Assembly (NCBI GenBank): GCA_027924585.1
Contig: BSBM01000606.1
Span: 9,925,501-9,989,500 of the forward strand
Direction: 5' to 3'
Source of the DNA: Larix kaempferi
Taxonomy: Eukaryota > Streptophyta > Pinopsida > Pinales > Pinaceae
Length of the DNA: 64,000 nucleotides
The notes beneath the pieces were generated by a model. That model searched no databases. It worked only from the letters and a program-made list of their open reading frames with translations, and was not told where the DNA came from. This document shows, piece after piece, positions 12,970 to 25,339 of this stretch; the first letter of the stretch is position 1; the number at the start of each line of letters is the position of its first letter. The position numbers and the translations under genes were made by a program.

Positions 12970-13574
12970 AAAAAGATTAGGATTGATGCAAAAGGTGGTG
13001 ACATGGTGAGTTCAAAGATTCATCGAAAAAACACTAACATGTTTTTTCCCTTATCTCTTTTCCGAGGAAGTATTTTCACACTTTAGGATAAAGGTATAAT
13101 TCTTCAATAGCCAAGATAATATTGTCTTTTATTTCTAGGCAGTTTGATAGAAATTGATTAATTGAAAAATAATTTCTAAGCGATTTGATAGAAATTAATT
13201 GAAATTTTTTCCAGTGCAATTATTTTATTTTTGTTCATACTCAAGTTTGTTAACTCTTCCTTGTTAATCGAACTAAGAATTAAGTTTATTCACAAACCTT
13301 CCCAATCTTTTGACTGAAGTAAAGAATTAAGTAATGCTCTAAGAAGGTCATCATATGCTCTAGGCTAGCAAAATGTACTTTCTTTATATATGATATCAAA
13401 GTTCTCTTTCTTAATTGTTCTAAGATAAACATCCTGGAAAGAAAATTCTTAGCACATTTCTTAGGACTGTATTGTTTTCTTCTACATATTGTAGAAAGAA
13501 TTGTTTTTTGCACAATCTTTTCATTCCGACTTTCCATAATATTTTCTTACTAGCTTACACTTTTGTTGTCAGCT

Positions 13575-14150
13575 CTAAAGTGCTGAGGATCGTGTTGGTT
13601 TGCTCAATGCTTTGAAGGTATATAAAAATACTCTAATGGACTATCTTCTCAATATTGTTGTGGAATATTGATAAGTGGAGCTTACACGTCTGCAGTTTGT
13701 ACCTAAATTTCCAATTCACAACATAATGTTGTTTGTGTTGTAGGATAAGCTGAATACCTTGTTGGACAACAATCTAGTTTTCTTGATTCTCTTTCACCCA
13801 CTGTACAAAATCGGGTGTCAGTATTGCAAGAAATCCAAGTGTGTTTACGTATCATTATAAGCTAACTAAGTATTCTGTAAAAAAAATTGTAAGTTTTTAG
13901 TGGTCTTAATTGTTGTCTTTGGCACCAGTCAGTGGAATGCAAATTACTGCAAGTAAATTGAGCCAAATTCAAGAATGTTCAAGTTACCACATAATATTTC
14001 AATCAATAAAATTTTGTAGGATTCCAGTTTTAAAAGTGATGCTTTGAAGCTCTTACATCCCCTCGTAAATGCTTATTTTCATCAAAATGATATTTGGTCT
14101 ACACTGCCAAACATCAATGATGATAAGAGAGAATCCACAACAAAAATTAT
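13575..14150 (+). other. Exon-like pieces of unknown gene
   Basis: Three short blocks sit next to splice-like signals: AEDRVGLLNALK ending at a GT (13618), DKLNTLLDNNLVFLILFHPL and YCKKSK after TTGTAG (13744 on), and DSSFKSDALKLLHPLVNAYF after TTTGTAG (14020 on). They are on the same strand as the 12.5-13.0 kb fragment and may belong to it. No family is recognised. Confidence 0.25.
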
Positions 14151-14533
14151 ATATGTTTGAAACCTTTTATGTTATCTGTCAAATAATCATCTATTGGACA
14201 CTACTTGATTGAACATGTAATGGCCAAATTTTTCACATATAAATACAGAGTAAAAATTGTATTTACCATAAATCTTGTTGGTTGCCTGACAAGTGCAAAA
14301 TTATATTTCCATGAATTATTGCCACCACATAGGGGAAGTGTTTTGAATAGATCCTTATTGCTTTGCATTCATAAACCATTCAAGCCTTGGTGAAGTCCAT
14401 TCACATCTTTTTAAACAATGGAAGCACCATTCACATCTATGATATTTTGGCCAGCACAAATATTTTCAGGAATTTGGCCTTGTTAATTTCAAGTTTGTTG
14501 AAGAGTAGTGTAGGTGAATTCCGTTGTTAAATT

Positions 14534-15700
14534 GTCATGTCCCAAATTTGGCATTGGGTCACAATGGCCTAATCACATTGGCCCTATTCATTAGAGTTTG
14601 TCAAATTGATGCTAAAGGTCAAATAATTGCCAAGGAGGAAGATTACTAGTTTCCTAGGCTTGGGGTGGAAGCTTTGGGATTTGGAATAATGGGGATAATA
14701 AATGATGTTTGAACATTAGAATGGCATAAATATTTAATAAAGGAGATAAATAAATATATACAAGTGAAAATCAAAGTGTCATTTCATCATGAAGACACAT
14801 GGAGGAAGTGGGACCCACATATGGCTAGATTTCCCCACTACACTTGGTATCATTCTCTCACCAATTCGAATTCAAGGTGAATGGTAACATACTTGGGGGA
14901 GTCCAAAAGGTATTATTCATTGCATGACTCATTCAACAAGGTCGAAATATAGAGGAAGAGTAACTCCCATGGAAGAGGAAGAGGCAATTTGGAGCTAGTG
15001 AGACACTTGGGCTAGATTCCCTAGCTCTATGACAACAATGATGAAGATGCTATGACACCTATGACACAAATCAGACCTGAAGGCTGACATATGACATATA
15101 TGACATGTCAGGGCTAAAAATAGACTCCAAGAGGGCGCTCAAGGGTGTTAGGGCAGCTAAGATGCTTCCACATGTGATTTGGTGGAAGTGGGAGACTAGG
15201 AATTGTTGTACAAGTGGCATTCTTTGGAATCTCTTCCCAAATTGAGTTGGCATGAGTCTCTTGGAAGGAATTCGACCCATGGAGGACATTAGAAGTTTAT
15301 AAATGTCAATAACAAAGAATGAAACCGGCTTTTGATCATTTGTAGAATTTGCAATTGCAATTGTGAAGAGGGAGAGCTAGTGGATGACTAGTTTCTTGCC
15401 TTAGCCAATTTCGAGGGTGAAAGATTCCCATCCAAGTTGGCAATTGGAAAGGCCATTCAGACCTTTCATTTGGAGCTTTAATGGAGTCTTTATTTGCAGG
15501 TGTAAGCTACAGGGCAGCTCATGGTTTCTTCTATTGCAGCTCGCTCCTTCAACCATTTCCAGTTTTGATGGCATATTCTTGATCCTTGAGGGAGGGCGTT
15601 TTTGGTGAGATATTGTACTCTTTGGGGGAGCTTCTAATGCCCCATTTATTTTGTAATATGAATTAAATACTCTGTTCTTCATCTCCAAAAAGTTTCAGGT
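14534..15700 (+). repeat. LTR-like segment
   Basis: It begins TGTCATGTCCCAAATTTGGC, resembling the start of conifer Ty3-type LTRs (compare 30348 on the minus strand, which also starts TGTCATGTCCC). A TATAAATG word occurs near 15298, and a T-rich segment with TGTAATATGAATTAAATACT near 15650 could be a polyadenylation region. I could not identify a partner LTR, a primer-binding site or a secure right boundary, so this may be a solo or degraded LTR. Open frames within it (15071-15289, 15401-15688) show no family resemblance. Confidence 0.35.
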
Positions 15701-16059
15701 CGAAATTCCAAGTAGAAGTGTATAAATCTCATTTTTAATGGAAGAACAATGCCATTTCTCCACTACCTTGTTGTGAGCCAATGTATTGATGATGATTTTG
15801 AATGAATGGATGATTATATGATATATTTGTGATAAATATGCTTCCATGGATGTCTTATACAAGTTTCATGTACTGTACTTGAGCATTTGAAGCATTTTTA
15901 CTCAGTTTAGTGGTATTGGGAGGTGAAATAGTACCATTTCCCCAAGGGTCGAATTGGGGATTTTTGCAGTTGAATGGGAGAGGGTGAAAACAGTTGTAAT
16001 AATCCATTAATGGTACATATGAGACTTTAATAAAATACTTAACACATTACATACCTCTT

Positions 16060-16505
16060 TTCATAAATTTGAGTGGGTTTGGAGGCATTTGGGAAGCCAT
16101 TTTCAGTACTTACCCCAGGGAGATTTGAACCCCAAATTACTACTAAAATTGCATAATTGGTTCAGAATCTTAAGAGAGTTTGCAGAGGTCTTTTGGTGGA
16201 CATATGTCATCCATAAAAATCATATTCAAGTTCTAATATCATTCATACACCTTCCTTGAAGATTTGAAGGCATTTGGAGTCAATTTGAGACCTAGAGACC
16301 AATACTAGTCAAAGGGAAATCACTAGTAAAGTTACCTACATGGAACAGAATTGAAAGAGTATTTGCAGAAGTGTTTTAAAGGTACAAAGGCATCCCTGAA
16401 ACACATATTTATGTTCTAATATCATTCATATACCTTCTCAGAATATTTGGGATCATTTGGGGCAAATTTGGGACCTAGAGATCGAAACTAGTCAAAGGTC
16501 GAACC
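16060..16505. repeat. Degenerate tandem repeat, period ~178 bp
   Basis: The words TTCTAATATCATTCATA, then ACCTTC, CATTTGG, GACCTAGAGA and ACTAGTCAAAGG occur in the same order at about 16231-16318 and 16409-16496. A partial earlier unit with GGAGGCATTTGGGA is near 16080. The rest of 15701-16900 shows nothing else recognisable. Confidence 0.7.
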
Positions 16506-17210
16506 AAGGAAAAAAGTGGAAAATTGCAATTTTAATAAAATTCCTAACAAGGGACATTACATAAATGGAGTTTTCCTCTCTTACGTTGTTTAAGTGCATA
16601 AATAGCATTTTATAAGAAGAACTAGTAGAATAATAAAACAGTAGAATATGATATATATCACTGACTTTTCAGAGGGAAAGTAGTATCTACATTATAATCA
16701 TTGTTATATAATATGAAAAAAACTCATCATAATACAATTTTTTGAAAAAAACAGTGGTACATACATTATTATAATATTATATTATATTGCATTACATTAG
16801 TACATAGATTTGTATAATTATTTTATACTTAGATACTATAAATGTTTATATTGATTTAGTTAAAGTCATCAAGATCTTTGGTAGAATACTATAAGTTATA
16901 TTTTTTCATGAAAATATATCCTTAAAAGGTTTTAAATAATTTCTTTTATTTCGAACATAGTATTCTTGGCAAACCAACCAGTTAAATACCATATTTTTAT
17001 GGGAAGTGTGAAAATACAATGTGAAATCACAAAATAGATAAAAATATAGCTGGTGGGTAATGTGAATAATGTGATTCAAACAACTTTTGTTCCAGATGTT
17101 TTTGCACAGTCTAAGTGTTATGAATGACATGAAAAATGGGACATTTTGTGTGAGCAAAAGCAAGGTTGCTCCGGCACAAAAGATGATATGTACAACCTTT
17201 GTTGAGAATT
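16506..17210. other. AT-rich sequence, nothing recognised
   Basis: AT-rich sequence with runs such as TTATATTATATTGC; no coding region or RNA gene was seen. Confidence 0.4.
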
Positions 17211-17212
17211 AA

Positions 17213-17350
17213 AAAGTTCTCACTCTCCTCCAAAATTACAGGTTTTTTTCTATAAACCTTTATCTCAATATTATGGCATACAAGCCTCTCACTCTCCTCC
17301 ATAATTACACGTTTCTTTCTATAAACGCTTTTCTGAATATCATGGCATAC
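17213..17350 (-). repeat. Two-copy 69-bp in-frame tandem repeat
   Basis: On the minus strand two adjacent 23-codon units read VCHDIQKSVYRKKRVIMEES and VCHNIEIKVYRKKPVILEES, each followed by E plus two residues. The unit length is a multiple of three, and most differences are single-base. They lie in an open frame (17111-17425, minus), but no protein family is recognised, so the repeat may be non-coding. Confidence 0.6.
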
Positions 17351-17425
17351 AACCCTTTCGAGTTTTTTTTGTAGCGACCCTAGCATAAATTGTGGATGTG
17401 GAAAATCCCAATCATAATGGAGCAA

Positions 17426-18560
17426 TAAATCACAAGCGATGATCTTCGTAACAACATTGCTTATTTGTTACCCATACCAAGACCCAATGAATATGAAAAT
17501 TATAATTTATGTGATGCCAGTGAACTTGAAAAATTTATAACACGTGGAATTTTTTTGGGTGACATTTTATATTGTTTAGAAATAAATTTATGAGATTCTC
17601 AATATAAAACAAAAGCAATTTCTCCCCGTGCATTATTTTCCTGATGTCCTTCTTTTGAGGTGTTATGTATGGTGCTGGATATTAGCTTTTGTTTTGTTTG
17701 CATTTGGAGTTTGTAAATTGAAGTTTTGCAATGTAGCTTGAAATTGATATCTTATTGGGAATTGTTTTTCTGTTTCTTCCTTTGTGGTTAGGGCTCCCAG
17801 TGATTATGTATGTAGACTGAAGATACAAGGCTTGCTCAACAGGGCTCCTTGACTGGTTCTTTAATTAGAAAAATTATAACTGCTTCTGAAATTTTTGGTT
17901 TTTTTTTTTTAAGGAAAGGCTTATGTGCAGGCATTTCCATTTCATCACATGGAAATGATAGCCGATGCTAATATCTCATACAGGTTTTACCCTGCCAATA
18001 ACCTTTTGTAACATTGTAATTTAAGGCAGCTTGTGGGTAAAACAGTTCAAGCCTTGAGGCATAGCTTCTGAACCACTAAAACGGAAACCATACATACAGG
18101 TTGTGTTTTCCCACTCTTTGTCAGTGTCATGCAAAGTAGTTTATGGCCACAACATATGGTGGATTCTTGCATGTTTTTCTTGAGAAGTTACTATGTGAGT
18201 TTCTGAAATATTATACTATTGCAAAGTAAACATGATGAACTTGAAGCAAAAATTCTTTGAATAAAGAGCAGCATTGGAAGCTAAATATCAGAAGTTATAT
18301 GAACCACTATATTCAAAGGTCTACTCTTCTCATCGCACAGTTGTTGTTTGAAATTTCAACATAATCCATCATAATCTCTTGTAGTACTGTGATTGCTGGT
18401 TGTTTTAAGTTATCTAGCATTATGTTTTCTTTTCGTGCAAGCCTCCATAGCTTATTGATTTGGTTCTTCAGCGATTTGAAATTATAAATAGGATCATTAC
18501 TTTCTTTTTTCTATCTGTACGGTTTTTTTTTTAAATTTTTTCGAAAATCTAATACTTTTT
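17426..18560. other. Intergenic or intron-like sequence
   Basis: T-rich, with possible splice-like AG/GT pairs around 17935-17985 flanking a short open block (FHHMEMIADANISYR). No family is recognised and the block may be fortuitous. Confidence 0.3.
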
Positions 18561-18569
18561 TCTTTTGAA

Positions 18570-18810
18570 CTATGCAGCCATGTCAACCTGCACCTAAGGT
18601 GAGATGCAACTATAGTCGAGGAATATCTTTCCCATTTTTTAATTGTTTTTACATTGAAAGCTTAATGCTGATGGATCTTTTTACTTATTTCAGAAAGGCA
18701 ACATTGTACAAAGAAGTGGACTTGCTGGAGAGCAGCCTCCTGAGTGCAAGCAACAGTACAGCATCGATTTCGTTCGATATTATGGGCGACTCTGTGTGGT
18801 CTTATATTTG
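18570..18810 (+). other. Exon-like pieces of unknown gene
   Basis: A short block (PCQPAPK) precedes a GT donor at 18600. After a TTTCAG acceptor (18689-18694) the frame reads KGNIVQRSGLAGEQPPECKQ and QYSIDFVRYYGRLC before a stop. Joined, they look like protein, but I do not recognise the family. The strand matches the other captured fragments. Confidence 0.25.
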
Positions 18811-19445
18811 TCCTGATTTCATTCTCTTGTTAAAGTATTTTTTTGGGATGGCTATGCAAATGAAAGAATTTGTATGTTGCTGACGGAGTACATCTTGCTT
18901 TTAGTGTCTGTTAGGAGTTTAGATGGTATTACCAAGCTATGCTTTGTAATTCAATTTGTTATGATTTGAATTTGCAGCAAGTGTACACATCATACTATTA
19001 TAAAGATTTAGAACTTATTCATTTGAATTGAAGGTGAATTCAATTTCCAACGGCCCCAGCTGGTCTACTTGATTGTGAAGAGAGCTATTGTTGGTGCCTC
19101 CAAACTTTGTCCAGTAAAAATATAGATTATGGTGAAATTGTCTAATGGTTAAGTTTTTTCATGAATTCATATTTTGAACATTCGGATGCAGAGTAGTGTT
19201 TTGGTCTGTTGCATATCTCTGATTAAAATGTACACCATTAACAACATTGAATTGCAAAATCATGTTCAAGGACCTGGAGTGTTTCTAGTTCCTTTCATAA
19301 TTTTTTGTGTTTACTCTGTTGTTCATATTTTAGCATGATGTTACCAAGATGCTTTGATGGTTGTATTTCTAAACTGTGAAAGATGTCAGTGCTTTATATT
19401 TCTTCGTTGCCTTTTGGTTTTTCTTACTTATAAACTTGTAGAGTT

Positions 19446-19920
19446 CTAGAGCATCCCAAGGTTGGGGCAGCTCACAGAGCTTACACAACTAGATATCAGT
19501 GGATGCCATGAGATACTCGGCCTGCCAGGTGTGGAACATTTGACTTCTTTGAAGAGCTTGAAAGTTGGGGGATGTGGAGAGCTCCTTACACAACTAGATA
19601 TCAGTGGATGCCATGAGATATGAGAGCTGCCAGGATTGGGGCAGCTCACAAAGCTTACGGAACTACATGTTTATATAAGCCGTGAGATGCAAGAGCTTCC
19701 AGGTGTGGAACATTTGACTTCTTTGAAATGGTTAAATGCTTGAGAATGCGAGAAGCTCCAGAGCATCCCAGGGTTGGGGCAGCTCACAGAGCTTACAAAA
19801 CTAGATATCAATGGTTTCCCTGAGATACGGGAGTTGCCAGGTGTGGAATATTTGATTTATCTCGAGAAGTTGTATGTTGGGGGAAGCGAGAAGATCTAGA
19901 GCATTCCAGGGTTGGGGCTT
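19446..19920 (+). pseudogene. LRR block of a TNL-type resistance protein (pseudogene)
   Basis: About eight degenerate leucine-rich repeats in one frame: IPRLGQLTELTQLDISGC, LPGVEHLTSLKSLKVGGCGE, LPGLGQLTKLTELHV, LPGVEHLTSLKWLNA, ECEKLQSIPGLGQLTELTK, INGFPEIRELPGVEYL. The alternation of LPG(V/L)..L and C-E-K-L-x-S-I-P is typical of TNL disease-resistance LRRs, which sense pathogen effectors directly or through guarded proteins. At least four in-frame stops occur (after F at the start, in CHEI-stop, LNA-stop and near the end), so it cannot be translated as one domain. Internal repetition at the DNA level (two copies of ATCAGTGGATGCCATGAGAT 97 bases apart) indicates duplication of repeats. Closely related to 11037-11200. 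Confidence 0.75.
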
Positions 19921-20102
19921 TTGTTTTGATTTTCTAGGCAGATAGACATGAAAAACCAGATTTTTTTTTCTAATAATAATTAATAATTATTATATAGGTT
20001 GCTTGATTTTCTTCTGTTCAATTCGTTTCTAAATACCAACATCATTATATTCCTTTGTTGCATTCACTCTTGTCAACTTTCAACTTTGTGCCTTGTATCT
20101 AG

Positions 20103-20972
20103 GGTGCTTTTGATGGAGGATTAGATATTCCTCATAGTGAAAAGCATTTTGTTGGTTATAACAAGGAAAGCAAGAGCCTGGATGCTGAGGTCCATCGAAA
20201 GTATATATTTTTTAGGTCATGTAGCTACTTACATGAAGGTCAGAAATTATCTATTTAAGGATTGCGTGCATGGTTTTAATAATTATCTTGATTACAAGTG
20301 ATGTTCTATGGAATAACATTTATGGAATAATTCATAACAGTACATTGGCATTGAGGCTATAGGAAGTTCTCAAAATATTTAGAAGACCACACTACTAGGT
20401 AGAAGCGCAACTATTTTTTCCACCCATGATAGAATGTTCTGTTGAAGTTAGTTGATGGTGATGGTATTTAAAGGTTGAGCTCTACATCTTCATAATTAGG
20501 TTTATGTTTATGGTCTTCCATATCCATTCATTGGTTTGTATTAGCATGCTGTGTTACTTGTAGACATTGAAAGAAGATGAACCAGAGAAGTATCAATCCC
20601 AGTTTTATAAATATATCAAGAAAGGTATAGAGCCTGAAAGCATTGTAGAGTTGTAGAAGAAACTACATGTTGTTATTCAAGCATACCCGACAATCAAACA
20701 CACTGAGAAACATGTTCCTAAAGAGTAGAAGCAGTAAGTGTTTTTAGTTGATCTGTTCTGAATATTTTTGGAATTACTGAAATATTGTGAAAATGTTAAA
20801 TTAGTAGAATTACTTTATTGTCAAGTCATTAACACATTAAATCTTTTACCTTGACAGTTACTTGACGAGGAAACTAACTTATGAAGAGATAAAGGAAAAA
20901 TTGATTGCTCGGTTGAATGCTTTGAATTATGTTCAGGATGATGAGGATGATGTTGAATTTCCTTATTGGTGA
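20103..20972 (+). pseudogene. RPL5: 60S ribosomal protein L5 (uL18) C-terminal exons, pseudogene
   Basis: Three exons with correct splice-site dinucleotides match the C-terminal half of RPL5, the 5S rRNA-binding protein of the large subunit. Exon A (20103-20238) reads [20 protein letters not shown] and [10 protein letters not shown], then needs a frame change near 20210 to continue GHVATYMK to a GT donor. Exon B (20564-20733) reads KEDEPEKYQSQFYKYIKKGI, with two stops replacing conserved residues (EL-stop-KKLH and KE-stop-KQ). Exon C (20858-20972) reads YLTRKLTYEEIKEKLIARLN, then the acidic tail DDEDDVE and TGA. The N-terminal half (5S-contact region) is absent. Retained introns exclude a processed pseudogene. 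Confidence 0.85.
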
Positions 20973-22700
20973 ATTAGAACTTACAGACTTAGTAATACAT
21001 TATGAAGCTTTTTATTTTTTCAGCCAAGTTCTTAAGATGGGTTGGCTAAAGGTTGTCATGGCTCTAATGCCATTTTATTTTGGTAGGATAATGTGTTGCT
21101 GAGATAGATATTGTGAATTGAATTTACAACTTTTCTGAGTTAATTTACAAGAAGGCATTCAATGTCTAGTTTGGTAATTGCTAATGATTATGCTATAAAT
21201 ATTCTTGCCATCAAAATTAGTAATTGCTAATGGTTAGGGTATAAGTATTCTTGGCATCAAAATTAATTACATGTTCATGTCTGCCAACTTTGAATTTAGT
21301 CCTAATGAAATGTGTGTGTAAGCACCATGCCAACTTGGTGAATTTAAATTCATGGGTGTGAATCTTGTCATTTATGTTGCCAGATGAGTTTTCAAGTCTA
21401 GTCTCTTCATTGCAAATGAAGATACCTCATTGAATGAACATAAGTTTTACAGTTCATGGAGCTAAATTATGTGTTCATTTGCCTCGTATGCCTCGTATGC
21501 CTGTGAATCTGCAATTTTAGTTTGTACTAAGCAATTTTAGATATATACCTTAGTAGGCTAGATCTATCTTGGTATAAATATTCGACCATTGTTTTCGTTA
21601 AGTTTTTTGCAATGTAGGCAGAGCAGGAAAGTGTAAGTGAATTTAATTTGAACCAAAAAAAGTTCGTATGTAAATTGATATGAATTCTAGTAAGTATTAG
21701 GTATGATTTGAAACTTTAAATTGGGATTAGCTCCACAGGTTGTTATTATATCGGCAGGTGCCTGGGCATTTGGTTAGTATTGTGCTGGTAGGTGCCTTAA
21801 TTCACTTTATTTTGTTAAGTGCACTAACTCGTGGGAAACTATCCATAAATCTGAGGAATAATCCTTCTATTTTTTTGGTAAGGTCTTCCTTGAGAATAGG
21901 TGTAAATGAGTTGTACTTCTGTTGAAATCATTTTCATTGTATTTTGCATCTCTGTTGAAAGCACCATCCTTTTCTATTTTTCCGTCCTCCTTGAAAAAAG
22001 GTGTAAATGAGTTGTAGTTCCATTGAAATCATTTTCATTGTATTTTGCACCACTTTGTAGGATTAACTTTCTCGATGTTATTTTCAGAAGTGTATCAATG
22101 CTGACATGGACAGTAGATACTCTTTATTTTTCCAAATGCTTTGGTGAACTTGAGATGAAATCTGTTGTGAGATTCATGTTAATTGAGGTATATGCAACTC
22201 AAGCAAGTGATCTATAGATATATACAAGTGACAGATGAAGTGATATATAGATATATACTATATAGTTTGTTCAGGCCTAGGAAATTATCTATTTAGTATC
22301 AATAAGAGTAAGAAAGATCTGACTAGACCATGCTTTGCAATTCTCATTGCATACGGCTTTCCTTCCCTTATCAATAAGAGCAAGAAAGCTTTGCCGGACC
22401 TTGCATTGCAATTCTCATTGCAGAATTTATTCCTCCCTATAGATTTGTTCTTTTGCGTTGATTCACCATTTTCCAATGGAATAGTATCTCTATGTAAATA
22501 ATCAGTCAGTGTTATGGGAACATGCATGCGTCGACAACATCGTAATCCATTATTTGTCCTAGAATTTAGGCATTAAGTGAAACAACAAAAAACTCTGCGC
22601 TTTACTATTCCCTTCATAGCATCTATTTCACTATTCCCTTTTTTGCTTCATCACTTTCACTTTACTTTCTATTTATTTTATTTTTCATTTCGGCGTTCCT
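20973..22700. other. Intergenic, no gene recognised
   Basis: T-rich sequence with small local duplications (for example two copies of a GTAATTGCTAATG...GCCATCAAAATTA stretch near 21173 and 21220; GTGTAAATGAGTTGTA twice near 21899 and 22002; CTTTCC/TTGCATTGCAATTCTCATTG near 22334 and 22403). No gene was seen. Confidence 0.4.
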
Positions 22701-22725
22701 TTGCACCTTATGGGGCAATTGCTAG
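22701..22725 (+). other. Helitron-type 3' terminal stem-loop and CTAG
   Basis: TTGCACC and GGGGCAA (22701-22707, 22712-22718) pair with one A-G mismatch around a TTAT loop. They are followed by TTG and CTAG ending at 22725; the next base is T. An exact copy of all 25 bases lies on the minus strand at 997-1021, again followed by T. The AG at 22724-22725 could alternatively act as a splice acceptor, but there is no GT at the left junction and the polypyrimidine context is poor. Confidence 0.65.
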
Positions 22726-23158
22726 TTATAGATTGGGCAAAGACGAGGACACCAGCGGACCTTACCTCACTCACGGAAGGCCTCGTCGATACACAACTTT
22801 TCAGAACTGGTTGGAAGATAATGAAGAGAATAACAACCAACTGCGAGCACTCCCTACAGGCGGCACTGATTAGCCCAGAATGCTCACTCAGGACTCTTTC
22901 CTGTGGGCATATGTAGAAGAAATTGCATATATTATGTGTACTGATAATGTAACAAATCAAGAGAATGCAATAGCAGAATTTGAAGATCAAGTGAGGGGTT
23001 TGTTCGATTCCAATGGTTTGTGCATGGAAGAGCTTCTGGTTGGAGAATCTACCTTAAAAAAGGTAGTCAAATGTTTGTGGGCGCGCAAGACACCACAACA
23101 ACAAGCTAGCTCTTCCCTGACCTCAATTATTGCCAATCACACAGGATTGATTGAATAA
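22726..23158 (+). pseudogene. EDS1-like protein, second half of EP domain to the C-terminus (pseudogene)
   Basis: The frame resumes where the 10437-10807 block stopped: YRLGKDEDTSGPYLTHGRPR, then RYTTFQNWLEDNEE, matching the EDS1/PAD4 signature E-D-T-G-P-Y and H-G-R-P-R-R-Y. A single in-frame TAG (22871-22873) follows PTGGTD. The same frame then continues MLTQDSFLWAYVEEIAY (family S-C-F-W-A-x-V-E-E-L) and ends in a helical tail with EELLVGESTLKKVVK, terminating at 23158. Joining position 10807 to 22726 keeps the codon phase. Together the halves cover most of the EP domain but carry two stops and a small deletion, so it is a pseudogene independently of the insertion. Confidence 0.8.
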
Positions 23159-23369
23159 CCAGCATAGATCAATCTTAAACTCGTCTCTATCAAACACCCA
23201 GAGGGATCCAATTGCTTGAGGTATATTTCTTTTTTTAAATTTAAACTCAAGAAATTTGATCTTTCTTGATTGATAGATCTGAGTTTAAGTTTTAAGTTTT
23301 TATTTGCTGTAAAGCACCTCATTTCAGTGGATGCACTCAGACAAGTTTGAAGTAATACTGCCTTTTTAT

Positions 23370-23570
23370 TTTTCATTTGATTTAGTTTTGACTAGGGTTT
23401 GACTTTTAAACATATTAATATTACTATTTCTGTTATAAGCAAAGTATTAATATTACTATTTTTTTATTTTTCATTTGATATAGTTTTGGCTAGGGTTTGA
23501 CTTTTAAACGTAGTAATATTACTATTTCTGTTGTAAGCAAAGTATTAATATTACTATTTCTGTAAGCGAG
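23370..23570. repeat. Tandem repeat, ~100-bp unit
   Basis: A unit with TTTTTATTTTTCATTTGAT, TAGTTTTG, CTAGGGTTTGACTTTTAAAC and TTAATATTACTATTTCTGTT occurs twice (about 23358-23463 and 23463-23562), followed by a partial third copy of its end. Confidence 0.75.
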
Positions 23571-24995
23571 ATCCGCAGGTGCATTTTTATCCATGGACTG
23601 GAATCATGTTCAATTCTATGTATATTTATAATTTTTTCATTATTATTTAAATATGGTTTTATTTTAATTTTTAATTAATTGTTTTTTTATAAATAAAATT
23701 ATGGTATTAGCACAATCACAAGTAAAAATATAGTTTAATGAATATGGATAAGTATAGTCAACCACTTGGTTCTTGATTATTGGGCACATTTTTGTGATTT
23801 GACCATGAGTGTCATTTTGGTGTATTTACATATGTTTTTAATACTAAAGTATAGTACATTAACTATTGAAAGAAAAAAAGGTATAGCCAACCACTTAGTT
23901 TTGTGAAGATGGTTGGTTGTTAAACATTAAAATAATTAATATAAATATTAAAATAACCCAAACATTAAACTAATTAATATAAACATAAAAACAAATACTA
24001 TTTAATAAACATACACATTTTCTTTTAACCACCACTTAATTGATGTTTATTTAAATATTAATCAAAATGCATTTGAGCATAACAATAAATGAATCCCCAC
24101 TTTACACTTATTACAATGAAGTTAATGTTGTTAATCCACTCAAAAAAATCCAAAATCTAAAATAATATCTAAACACCTATCATTATAATTAAACAAATAA
24201 ATAATCTTATTTTCAAAAATAGTTAATTAATAATTATAAATAAAAAGTTTACTGCCATCTAAAATACATTAATTTATTTATCATTTAAAACAAATTAAAA
24301 AAAACATATTAATTTATTTATCATTTTAAACAAATTTAAAAAAATATATTAATTTATTTATCATTTTAAACCAATTTATAAAATTATATTAATTTATTTA
24401 ACTTTAATCTGTTTCATTTTTCTCTTCCTCTGTGACAGGCACTAAGGATTGATTAGACAAACCAAGTACCCTGCTCGGCTTCTGACAGCAAATCTAAACT
24501 GCATAAATCCAAACTGCAAATTCAACCAGGTTTAGAGTAGACCTGTGGGCTGTGGCTTCTGGTTTTCTTTTCATAAGTACTATATTTTAAGTTTTTCAAG
24601 CTAAAATAAACATTTTTCTCTTATATTATTTTAAGTAAGCTTCGAACAGAACAAATTCATAAATGTTTAAACAATTTTTAGTCTTTGCTTGGTTTTATTG
24701 TTTTTTATATTAACTTTCAATTATTTATCCTGGGCCTGAATCATAATATTTTTATAAAAATATGTCCTTTTCGTTTTAGTTATTCAAATTTTCGCTAATA
24801 TTTATTTTCACTCTAGTTAAAAAACAAAATATTGAGTTTTACAAATTTATTAAAAAACAAAATATTGAATTTTACAAATTTATAATGTGTAAAACAAACC
24901 AATTTTAAATTATATTACGGTCAATTCTGTCTACTCAATCCACTGGTACGTCGTATGTTTAATTTGAACGGCGGTTGAAATCGGAATGGTGTTAG
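23571..24995. repeat. AT-rich region with short tandem repeats
   Basis: No gene. At about 24262-24402 a 50-60 bp unit built on TTAATTTATTTATCATTT is repeated about four times, and at about 24816-24885 a 37-bp unit with AAAAAACAAAATATTGA and TTTTACAAATTTA is repeated twice. Confidence 0.6.
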
Positions 24996-25339
24996 GTTGG
25001 AAATCAGAATGATTGATGTCGTGGTTGCAGAAACCGCCGGTGTCTGTCATAGAGGCCTGAATTCCACGGTCGCGTGGGATAATTGGCATTCAAATCGTCT
25101 CACTTTTTCGGCGATTTGCTTCTTAAATTTGGTTATCAAAACTGGAGGAATTGTAATTCTATTCGATTTACTGCGGAAATATGTTATGGAACTGCGATCT
25201 TATGGATTTTGGCCCATTTTAAAACGACTCAAATAATCGAAATTCCAAAAAAATAACTAAAAAGAATAGAACTGTATCTCACCGGAAAATTTCTCTTCGC
25301 CAATCGGCGGAATACCGGGGCGATTTGAGTGACAGTTAT

